A stretch of DNA of 25,987 nucleotides from an uncultured Leuconostoc sp. (GTDB lineage Bacteria; Bacillota; Bacilli; Lactobacillales; Lactobacillaceae), in the NCBI RefSeq assembly GCF_946222815.1, contig NZ_CAMJRK010000012.1:1-25987 (forward strand). The letters are read 5' to 3'. The notes beneath the pieces were generated by a model. It was not told the origin of the DNA and did not search any database. It was given only the letters and a program-made list of their open reading frames with translations. Made by a program: the position numbers and the translations under genes. This document shows, in pieces, positions 7,853 through 13,420 of this stretch (the stretch's first letter is position 1; the number at the start of each line of letters is the position of its first letter).

Positions 7853-7870
7853 ATTAAACGTCTAGTATAA
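7826..7870 (+). pseudogene. 14-codon stub of the alpha/beta hydrolase gene
   Basis: The frame reads MAKINTTDDIKRLV then TAA. Its first nine codons match the start of the intact hydrolase at 10696 (MAKFTTTDDV), and the leader is nearly identical. All later hydrolase sequence is missing; the reverse-strand ahpF-like and ahpC genes occupy the place. It is best read as the 5' remnant of a duplicated hydrolase gene, not a functional peptide. Confidence 0.8.
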
Positions 7871-7899
7871 AGTAATATAGATTAATCAAGACGCTTGTG

Positions 7900-7957
7900 G
7901 TTAACTTAAAAAGTTGTACACGTGTTCTTACGCACATGTACAACTTTTTAAGTTAAC
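7900..7957. terminator. Long hairpin, terminator of the ahpC-ahpF-like operon
   Basis: The two 25-nt arms (7900-7924 and 7933-7957) match in 24 positions around an 8-nt loop. The arms contain A5 and T5 runs (AAAAAGTTGTACA / TGTACAACTTTTT), the form of a bidirectional terminator. The right arm includes the stop codon of the reverse-strand reductase gene. Confidence 0.8.
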
Positions 7958-9635
7958 TTGCTGTTTCAATAGAGGTAACGATTTCTTCTAATGTTTGACT
8001 ACCAAAAATAACGTCATTACTTTGATTAATGACCATTGCTGGAACACTCATAATATGATGTGCTTCACGTATTTCTGGGAATAGTTGTAAATCAATCATT
8101 TCAGCTGATATCTTAGGATTAAGTGCTGCAATATGCTGGCAAGCTGCAACAACATCAGGACAAAAATGACAAGTTAGAGAAACACCAATACTGAGTTGTG
8201 TCTCTGGTAATTTTTTAATACGTTCAATCAGCTGAGAATCAATATTTTGACCAGGACCTGCAGTATTATAAATGGCTAGTACGAGCGAATTGAGCTCATG
8301 ACCAGTGGGGATGCCGCTAAACTGGATACCAGTATCTACGCCATTTGCTGTTAATAACTGAAAGTGAGGGAAATGTTGATTATGTGGCTGCTCTGTTGAC
8401 ATAGTATTAATTGTTAAATGAAAATTGTCATTTAACTGACTAAATTCTTTCAGAAAGGCCGTTAGTTCTTGACTTTTTTGAGAATTATCTGTTAATTGAG
8501 ATAAGGTAATCTCTTGTGTTAACTTATCAAAAATAGGCTGTAGCTGTTGAACTAATTCTTTAGGAAACAAGTTTCCAGTATGAGCTATACCTGAAGCTAC
8601 TTGTTCGGATTGAATATTACTTGTTTGCCCTAGCTTAGTTGCTACATTTTTTGGCTTTGGTCGACGTGAAACAGGAATATTGAGAGTTTGTTTCAAAGTT
8701 GTGACAAATGCTTCAGCGCTAGTTGCGGCGTTGGCGCCATCAGATGCTGCGGTAACAATTTGACGTAAAGGCTTTGAAACAACATCACCAGCTGCAAAAA
8801 CACCAGGAATATTGGTTTCACTATAGCTATTAGTTAAAATATAGTGATCATTATCAAGTAGAATATCATCATGAAATAAAGTGGTTTGAGGATCAGTACC
8901 TACGTAGATGAACATACCAAAAGTATTATCATCTTTGGCAAGTTGGTAGGTAGTTTTTTTATGCGTTTGATTGTTGAAAAAATGCGCTTCAGTCAGATAA
9001 TTTTGACCAGTGATATATTCAACCTCTGTATTCGGCCAAATGGTGATGCGCTCATTTAAGCGGGCACGATCTGCAGTCAAAGGAGGGCAAGTGAAATCAT
9101 CAGAACGCATAACTACAGTCACATGACGAGCAAAACGTGTCAGATAGTCAGCTTCTTCGGCTGCAGCATAACCACCGCCAATAACAAAAACCTCCAAACC
9201 ACTAAACAGTTCACCATCACAGGTTGAACAATAAGCAACGCCACGACCACGAAACTCGTTTTCGCCTTGGAAACCTATTTCATGTGGTTTGGCACCGGTA
9301 GCAATAATAATGCTTCGTGCCTGATAAACTGAGTTTTTCCCAGTAACAGTTTTTATGGCTTGATCACTAAAATCATAATCTAATATAGTATCAAATACAA
9401 AGTTAACACCAAATGTTTTCGCTTGTTGCTGCATTTTATTGACTAGTGCAGTGCCATCTATTGTTTCAACAGCAGGGTAATTTGCTACGGTTGACGTTGT
9501 TGTTACCTGTCCACCAATCTGATCACCTTCAATAATGAGTGTGTCCATAGTAGCTCGACCTGCATAAATGCCAGCTGATAAACCTGCTGGACCACCACCA
9601 ATAATAAGTGTGTCATAAATATGATTTTGCGACAT
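7953..9635 (-). CDS. AhpF-like alkyl hydroperoxide reductase flavoprotein with permuted domain order
   Basis: Probable electron donor for AhpC: a 560-aa FAD protein. Residues 1-311 are thioredoxin-reductase-like: FAD-binding GGGPAG (13-18), redox CSTC (136-139), second nucleotide fold GGGYAAAEEA (153-162) and AAGDV (281-285). A linker (about 312-355) leads to residues 356-560, which resemble the N-terminal two-thioredoxin-fold domain of enterobacterial AhpF, including FSGIPTGHELNSLVLA and the active CHFC (489-492) in LTCHFCPDVVAACQ. In classical AhpF that domain comes first, so the order is swapped. The HRRxxxR NADPH motif of thioredoxin reductase is absent (MRSDDF instead), so NADH use is possible but unproven. 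It starts 14 bp after the ahpC stop; Shine-Dalgarno GAGG is present. Confidence 0.88.
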   Translation of the reverse strand: MSQNHIYDTLIIGGGPAGLSAGIYAGRATMDTLIIEGDQIGGQVTTTSTVANYPAVETIDGTALVNKMQQQAKTFGVNFVFDTILDYDFSDQAIKTVTGKNSVYQARSIIIATGAKPHEIGFQGENEFRGRGVAYCSTCDGELFSGLEVFVIGGGYAAAEEADYLTRFARHVTVVMRSDDFTCPPLTADRARLNERITIWPNTEVEYITGQNYLTEAHFFNNQTHKKTTYQLAKDDNTFGMFIYVGTDPQTTLFHDDILLDNDHYILTNSYSETNIPGVFAAGDVVSKPLRQIVTAASDGANAATSAEAFVTTLKQTLNIPVSRRPKPKNVATKLGQTSNIQSEQVASGIAHTGNLFPKELVQQLQPIFDKLTQEITLSQLTDNSQKSQELTAFLKEFSQLNDNFHLTINTMSTEQPHNQHFPHFQLLTANGVDTGIQFSGIPTGHELNSLVLAIYNTAGPGQNIDSQLIERIKKLPETQLSIGVSLTCHFCPDVVAACQHIAALNPKISAEMIDLQLFPEIREAHHIMSVPAMVINQSNDVIFGSQTLEEIVTSIETAS

Positions 9636-9649
9636 GATTGGACCTCAAA

Positions 9650-10219
9650 TTACAATTTGCCGACTAAATCAAGACTTGGTGCTATTGTATCTTCTCCTGG
9701 ATGCCAGTTAGCAGGGCAAACACGATCACCATGTTCAGCGACAAATTGAGCAGCTTCTAATGTACGCAAAATCTCGTCAGCGTTACGACCAATACCCATA
9801 TTGTTAATTGTGTAAGATTGGATTTTACCTTCGGGATCAACAATGAAGACAGCACGAAATGTTTGGCCGGCTTCTTCATCAAGTACATTAAAAAAGCGAG
9901 CAAGTTTACCAGCAGGATCTGCGAGCATTGGGTATTTTACTTTAGCAATGGTATCAGTTGCTTCAGCCCAAGCTTTATGAACGAATTCACTGTCTTCAGA
10001 TACTGAATAGATTTCGGTATTGTTTTTTTGAAATTCAGTATAGTGATCTGCTAAATCTCCTAATTCGGTAGGACATACAAAGGAGAAGTCTGCTGGGTAG
10101 AAAAAGTAAACGCCCCATTTACCTAAAGTGTCTTGTTTACTGATTTGTGAAACCTCGCCGTTATGGTATGCGTTGACAGTGAAGTCAGCAATTTCTTGTG
10201 TAATAAAATTAGTAGTCAT
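9650..10219 (-). CDS. ahpC: Alkyl hydroperoxide reductase subunit C (typical 2-Cys peroxiredoxin)
   Basis: Cytoplasmic peroxidase of 189 aa that reduces H2O2 and organic peroxides. The peroxidatic Cys49 lies in FSFVCPTELGDL and the resolving Cys168 in DRVCPANWHPGE. Asp127-Pro128 and the C-terminal APSLDLVGKL match AhpC/Prx1 proteins; the length is that of the E. coli-type AhpC. The start has a GAAAGG ribosome site. It is the first gene of a two-gene reverse operon; the downstream AhpF-like flavoprotein should recycle it. A near-consensus PerR box lies just downstream of the predicted transcription start, implying peroxide induction (inference). The operon sits inside a duplication scar, so it was probably placed here secondarily. 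Confidence 0.95.
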   Translation of the reverse strand: MTTNFITQEIADFTVNAYHNGEVSQISKQDTLGKWGVYFFYPADFSFVCPTELGDLADHYTEFQKNNTEIYSVSEDSEFVHKAWAEATDTIAKVKYPMLADPAGKLARFFNVLDEEAGQTFRAVFIVDPEGKIQSYTINNMGIGRNADEILRTLEAAQFVAEHGDRVCPANWHPGEDTIAPSLDLVGKL

Positions 10220-10237
10220 GATTTTCCCTTTCTTTGT

Positions 10238-10252
10238 TTATAATCATTCTAA
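10238..10252 (-). promoter_or_regulatory. Per box (PerR operator) in the ahpC leader
   Basis: The plus strand reads TTATAATCATTCTAA, which differs at one position from the Bacillus Per box consensus TTATAATNATTATAA. It lies just downstream of the predicted ahpC transcription start (near 10255), where bound PerR would block transcription. No perR gene is in the window. Confidence 0.75.
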
Positions 10253-10261
10253 ACTATTTAC

Positions 10262-10291
10262 AGTATACTATGTTATTAATATCAAAATCAA
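10262..10291 (-). promoter_or_regulatory. ahpC promoter
   Basis: On the reverse strand, -35 TTGATT (10286-10291), an 18-bp spacer and -10 TATACT (10262-10267). The predicted start falls near 10255, about 36 nt before the ahpC ATG. Confidence 0.65.
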
Positions 10292-10310
10292 GCACGATTT
10301 TTATATTAAT

Positions 10311-10349
10311 GTACTTTTTATTAACTAATCAGTCAATAAAAAGTACAAT
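10311..10349. promoter_or_regulatory. 36-bp palindrome with two-way promoter elements (operator copy 1)
   Basis: The arms 10311-10326 and 10331-10346 are inverted repeats with one mismatch. On the plus strand they give TTAACT-17-TACAAT (10344-10349) toward the decayed tetR. On the minus strand they give TTGACT, 17 bp, then TACATT toward ahpC, which could be a second, distal ahpC promoter. The core TTAACTAATCAGTCAA resembles the intact tetR operator core TTGACTGATTAGTCAA at 11556-11571; read as its reverse complement it differs at a single base. Confidence 0.65.
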
Positions 10350-10356
10350 TAACCCT

Positions 10357-10528
10357 ATTGGGAATAAAAAGAAATTTTAACCAAAACGAGATAAAGGATA
10401 AAATATCTTAGCTATTTATAACTTATGACTATTCGGGTACATCTTTAGATGATTTAGTCAAAGCGATCAATTTATTACGTAGCAGTCTCTATAGTGTATT
10501 TGGTAACAAATAGGGAATTTGTAGTGCA
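10357..10528 (+). pseudogene. Decayed tetR-family regulator (5' part)
   Basis: Aligns with the first 55 or so codons of the intact tetR at 11591. The start codon is ATT instead of ATG, an early TAA follows, and frame is lost in between. From 10424 the frame reads YDYSGTSLDDLVKAINLLR and then SSLYSVFGNK, against YGFEGTSVDDLVKVTSLLRGSLYSEFGSK in the intact protein (shown in part), then an in-frame TAG (10511-10513) where the intact gene has Gln. Only the DNA-binding part is left. The promoter palindrome upstream is kept. It belongs to the duplication scar. Confidence 0.82.
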
Positions 10529-10541
10529 GGGCTAGGATAGT

Positions 10542-10634
10542 GATATAGCATTAACAATTCATCCATATCCAACATTGAGAGAGGGAGTCATGAATACCGC
10601 TGAATTGGCTGATAGTTTACTAATTCATATTTAA
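10542..10634 (+). pseudogene. Degenerate copy of the pdhD 3' end
   Basis: These 93 bp align without gaps to 7655-7747 with 12 differences by hand count (about 87% identity). The frame stays open (DIALTIHPYPTLREGVM...) to the same TAA, but the HPHPT active-site motif has become HPYPT, losing the catalytic His. No start or upstream pdhD sequence is present. The junction with the decayed tetR lies at about 10529-10541. Confidence 0.9.
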
Positions 10635-10722
10635 AATAATCATGATAAAATAAAGTTGTCACAATTGTGGCAACTTTATTTAGATAGGAATAAACATGGC
10701 AAAATTTACAACAACTGATGAT
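10634..10722 (+). repeat. Copy 2 of the 89-bp direct repeat
   Basis: The partner of 7764-7852. It includes the hairpin at 10652-10677 and the leader and start of the intact hydrolase. An extra 17 or so bases present after pdhD in copy 1 (before 7764) are missing here. Confidence 0.9.
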
Positions 10723-11478
10723 GTTACGATTGACTATACTATATATGGGCTGGGACAGCCAATAATTCTCGTTGCAGGTTATTCTGGTAATCAGGCAACA
10801 TGGGTAGCACAAATTGACGTTTTAGTAGCCAATGGGTTACAGGTTATTACCTATGATCGTCGTAATCATGGTAAAAGTGATACGGTTAATTATGGGATGC
10901 GTTTGTCACGGCATGGCAAAGATTTAGCAGAATTGATATCCGTACTTCAGTTAAAAAAGCAAATATTGTTAGGCCACTCCATGGGAGCAAGCACGATTTG
11001 GGCTTATTTGTCGTTATTTGGTGATGAAGGTGTTAGCGCTGTGATTACTGAAGATCAAGTTCCAACGATGTTACAGGATGATACATGGCCCTTTGGACTT
11101 TTTCATGCTGATATGGGGACACTTATACAGGCAATTGAAAAGTTACCACATACAAAATTGACGCGTTTAAAAATTTCAGATGACATCAAACGGGCAATCG
11201 GTGAAAATTATCAACCTTTTGATTTCCAATTTAACATGCCTTTATTGTTAAATAGTGCTGTACAAGATTGGCGGGATGTGGTGCGTCGTGAACGTACACC
11301 ACATCTTTATTTAGCCGGTGGTGAGTCCCCATTATGGCCTGCCAAGCATGCTGAATTAGCGGCCAAAATGACCAAATATGGGCAGTATGTTATTTTTGAT
11401 GGTGCGGGTCATATATCGCATATTGAAGTGCCAGAGATGTTTAATCATGCTGTGTTAGAATTTATTAATCAGCTGTAA
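10696..11478 (+). CDS. Alpha/beta-fold hydrolase
   Basis: Cytoplasmic alpha/beta hydrolase of 260 aa, substrate unknown. The nucleophile elbow GHSMGAS places Ser95; the preceding strand and loop ILVAGYSGNQATW (about 24-36) is the oxyanion region, and ITYDRRNHGKSD (51-62) is typical. The catalytic His is His239 in GAGHISHIE. The acid is probably Glu210 in AGGESPLW, where most relatives have Asp. It has no signal peptide. The ribosome site is weak (AGGAA). A strong terminator follows, then a tetR gene with its own promoter. A duplicate of this gene's start remains at 7826. It may be an esterase, lactonase or haloperoxidase-like enzyme; the sequence does not decide. Confidence 0.88.
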   Translation: MAKFTTTDDVTIDYTIYGLGQPIILVAGYSGNQATWVAQIDVLVANGLQVITYDRRNHGKSDTVNYGMRLSRHGKDLAELISVLQLKKQILLGHSMGASTIWAYLSLFGDEGVSAVITEDQVPTMLQDDTWPFGLFHADMGTLIQAIEKLPHTKLTRLKISDDIKRAIGENYQPFDFQFNMPLLLNSAVQDWRDVVRRERTPHLYLAGGESPLWPAKHAELAAKMTKYGQYVIFDGAGHISHIEVPEMFNHAVLEFINQL

Positions 11479-11493
11479 AAGAATAATAAAAAC

Positions 11494-11528
11494 ACGTATC
11501 AGATAAACTTTTATCTGATACGTTTTTT
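11494..11528 (+). terminator. Intrinsic terminator after the hydrolase gene
   Basis: Perfect 13-bp stem ACGTATCAGATAA (11494-11506) / TTATCTGATACGT (11511-11523), 4-nt loop, T6 tract. Confidence 0.93.
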
Positions 11529-11545
11529 ATTTGAATATTGAAACC

Positions 11546-11584
11546 ATATATTTTGTTGACTGATTAGTCAACAAAATATATAAT
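11546..11584 (+). promoter_or_regulatory. tetR promoter inside a perfect 36-bp palindrome (autoregulatory operator)
   Basis: The arms 11546-11561 and 11566-11581 are perfect inverted repeats around GATT; the core is TTGACTGATTAGTCAA, a shape typical of TetR-family operators. It contains -35 TTGACT (11556-11561), a 17-bp spacer and a perfect -10 TATAAT (11579-11584). A repressor bound here would cover the whole promoter. The start codon comes only 6 bases after the -10. Confidence 0.82.
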
Positions 11585-11590
11585 AAGGTC

Positions 11591-11986
11591 ATGGGTAGAA
11601 AAAAAAGTTTCAACCAACAAGAAGTTATTGCGCAAATGAGTCAAGTATTTGGCCAGTATGGTTTTGAAGGGACATCGGTAGATGACTTAGTAAAAGTTAC
11701 AAGTTTGCTTCGGGGTAGCTTGTATAGTGAATTTGGCAGTAAACAAGGGATGTTTAGTGCAAGCTTGAGTGCTAATTTAGAAAATCATACGATGGAAACA
11801 TTGACGTGGCGACTTTTATTAGTAGCCATGCTGGAGTTAACACCAAATAATCAGGCTGTTAGAGAAATAGTCAGGAGATGGTATGAGAACCAAGATGGTA
11901 CAGATATTTCAGTGCAATTAGGGCAACAGCTACTCAACCATAGTGGTATTTTATCAGAAGGAGAGACACATGGAAAACACAATTAA
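11591..11986 (+). CDS. Short TetR-family transcriptional regulator
   Basis: TetR-type repressor of 131 aa. The N-terminal DNA-binding domain is clear (residues about 9-55; helix-turn-helix 28-49, TSVDDLVKVTSLLRGSLYSEFGSK in part). The rest (about 60-131) is shorter than the usual TetR ligand domain (whole proteins about 180-210 aa), so it may be an internally shortened form. The ATG at 11591 lies 6 nt past the -10 and has no usable Shine-Dalgarno (AAGG is 2 nt away), so the mRNA is probably leaderless; a later start would cut the HTH domain. It overlaps the next gene by 17 bp. It probably represses itself and possibly the ahpC-side palindrome (inference). Confidence 0.8.
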   Translation: MGRKKSFNQQEVIAQMSQVFGQYGFEGTSVDDLVKVTSLLRGSLYSEFGSKQGMFSASLSANLENHTMETLTWRLLLVAMLELTPNNQAVREIVRRWYENQDGTDISVQLGQQLLNHSGILSEGETHGKHN

Positions 11987-12323
11987 TATGCAAGACAATA
12001 CACTGGTGGTGACACCTGTGGGATTAACTAAGATTGCGGCACTAAAAGAAAAAATCAGTGTGCCGTTGGATCACGTTGTTGGTGCGTCGATTGATAGCGG
12101 AATTTTGAACGACAGTAAAGGGCTTAAAATGCCAGGCACAGCAGTTCCTGGCTACTGGGCAGGAACGTTTCGAAAAGATGGGGATATTACTTTTTTTAAC
12201 ATTAAACAATCAAGCTTACCTGTTGTGATTCAATTAAAAGATGAGCATTATAATCGACTAGTGATAGGTGTTGCTGAACCGCGTGAAGTTGTGCTGGCAA
12301 TTAATAATTTACTGACAAAATAA
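11970..12323 (+). CDS. Small protein, possible bacterial PH-like domain, coupled to tetR
   Basis: Soluble protein of 117 aa. An open frame extends upstream to 11943, but AAGGAGAG just before 11970 fixes the ATG there, overlapping the tetR end. The order of short strands with a conserved-looking GTAVPGYWAGTF, FFNIKQSSLPVVIQL and the final EPREVVLAINNLL helix resembles bacterial pleckstrin-homology-like domains, in which a beta barrel is closed by a C-terminal helix. That assignment is from pattern memory only. There is no signal peptide or membrane segment. It is co-transcribed with the short TetR and is probably under its control. Function unknown. Confidence 0.7.
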   Translation: MENTINMQDNTLVVTPVGLTKIAALKEKISVPLDHVVGASIDSGILNDSKGLKMPGTAVPGYWAGTFRKDGDITFFNIKQSSLPVVIQLKDEHYNRLVIGVAEPREVVLAINNLLTK

Positions 12324-12333
12324 ATGATTAATC

Positions 12334-12389
12334 AACAATAAAACCTGTCATTCACCAAAATTTATTGGTGAATGACAGGTTTTATTGTT
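12334..12389. terminator. Bidirectional terminator between convergent genes
   Basis: Perfect 25-bp inverted repeat (12334-12358 and 12365-12389) with a 6-nt loop. The GC core CCTGTCATTCACC is flanked by A4 and T4 runs. It serves the PH-like gene on the plus strand and the DUF3042-type gene on the minus strand. Confidence 0.93.
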
Positions 12390-12393
12390 AATC

Positions 12394-12576
12394 TTAGTAG
12401 CGTGATTGATGTGCTGCAACACTACGACGAATTGCTTGTTTTGATACTTCTTCATGATGTTCTTCGGCTTCTTGTGCTGGCTTAATCACTGTATGGCGGT
12501 AGCTTAGTGCTGTGGCAGCAGCGACAGCAACTGAACTTAAAATACCAACAATAATACCTGACTTAAATGATTTCAT
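12394..12576 (-). CDS. DUF3042-type small membrane protein
   Basis: Protein of 60 aa with a positively charged N-terminus, one membrane segment (residues about 7-26, GIIVGILSSVAVAAATALSY) and a charged tail with EEAEEHHEEVSKQAIRRS-like composition (about 34-60). It matches the layout of DUF3042 proteins of lactobacilli and relatives (short, single TM, then an Arg/Glu-rich tail). The ribosome site AAAGAGG precedes the ATG. Its promoter overlaps that of the divergent phosphodiesterase gene. The role is unknown; the family has no established function that I know of. Confidence 0.75.
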   Translation of the reverse strand: MKSFKSGIIVGILSSVAVAAATALSYRHTVIKPAQEAEEHHEEVSKQAIRRSVAAHQSRY

Positions 12577-12614
12577 AATAGTAACAACCTCTTTCTTAAG
12601 TTTTCTTAAAGTCT

Positions 12615-12658
12615 ATTATCAACTATTTTGACGCATTTGTAAATGAATTTAGTATAAT
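12615..12658. promoter_or_regulatory. Overlapping divergent promoters (DUF3042-type gene / phosphodiesterase gene)
   Basis: Reverse: -35 TTTACA (12638-12643), 17 bp, -10 GATAAT (12615-12620). Forward: -10 TATAAT (12653-12658) with -35 TTGACG (12628-12633) at a long 19-bp spacing. The forward -35 lies inside the reverse spacer, so the two promoters should compete. Confidence 0.6.
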
Positions 12659-12664
12659 TAAGTT

Positions 12665-13420
12665 ATGATGAATAAAACACAAATTATTGCGCATCGTGGC
12701 TACCGTGCCGTAGCACCGGAAAATACTTTGCCAGCTTTCGAAGCAGCTTTAGCTTATCAACCAGACATGTTGGAAATGGATGTTCACCGGACTAAAGATG
12801 GGCAGCTGGTAGTGATTCACGATGAAAAAGTTGATCGCACAACTAATGGGACTGGATTTGTCAAAGATATGACGTTAGCTGAAATTAAATCGTTAGATGC
12901 TGGTAGTTATAAAGAACCAAAAATGATTGGTGTGACAATTCCAACTTTTGATGAGTTTTTGGCTTTTTTGCGGACACAAAATTTTGATCAGACATTAATG
13001 TTAGAAATAAAAACAGATCATGTTGCTTACCCAGGTATTGAAAAAGAAATATTGGATAAAGTGGACGCCTATCAACCAAAATACCATGTGTTATATCAAA
13101 GTTTTAATTTAAATTCGTTAAAAATTGTCCGAAAATTACAGCCAAATGCGGACATTGCGGCGTTGGTATATTGGGCAACGCCAATAGTTTATTGGCTGAA
13201 GTGGCGAGGTGTCTTTGATTATATTCATTCAGATATTCGTGTCTTAAAAAATAAACCAAATATTTTTTGGCGACCTAACGTGCACATGAGAACCTGGACG
13301 GTTGATAACGAGGCAGATATGCGTCGTATTTTTAAGGCTGGTTTACAGGGAATAATCACAAACCAAGTGGCATTAGCTACTAAAATACGTCAAGAAATTC
13401 AAGGGGATGACCATGACTAA
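12665..13420 (+). CDS. Glycerophosphodiester phosphodiesterase (cytoplasmic, UgpQ-like)
   Basis: Hydrolyses glycerophosphodiesters to sn-glycerol 3-phosphate and an alcohol; GDPD TIM-barrel of 251 aa. The signature IIAHRGYRAVAPENTLPAF gives His10 and Arg11; metal and catalytic residues Glu37, Asp39 (LEMDVHRTKDG) and His52 (VVIHDEKVDRTTNGTG) follow; LEIKTD, VDNEADMRRIFKAGLQGIITNQ complete the family pattern (segments shown in part). There is no signal peptide, so it acts inside the cell on lipid-turnover products. The ATG at 12665 is 6 nt after a perfect TATAAT and has no Shine-Dalgarno, suggesting a leaderless mRNA. The end overlaps miaA by 8 bp. Confidence 0.92.
   Translation: MMNKTQIIAHRGYRAVAPENTLPAFEAALAYQPDMLEMDVHRTKDGQLVVIHDEKVDRTTNGTGFVKDMTLAEIKSLDAGSYKEPKMIGVTIPTFDEFLAFLRTQNFDQTLMLEIKTDHVAYPGIEKEILDKVDAYQPKYHVLYQSFNLNSLKIVRKLQPNADIAALVYWATPIVYWLKWRGVFDYIHSDIRVLKNKPNIFWRPNVHMRTWTVDNEADMRRIFKAGLQGIITNQVALATKIRQEIQGDDHD

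Noticed and set aside
7826..7870. 14-codon frame MAKINTTDDIKRLV as a functional small peptide
   Set aside because: Its first codons copy the start of the intact hydrolase with the same leader, so it is better explained as a truncated duplicate.
10220..10695. Insertion sequence or transposon as carrier of the ahpC operon
   Set aside because: No transposase frame, terminal inverted repeats or target-site duplication was found; the repeats here are copies of neighbouring genes.
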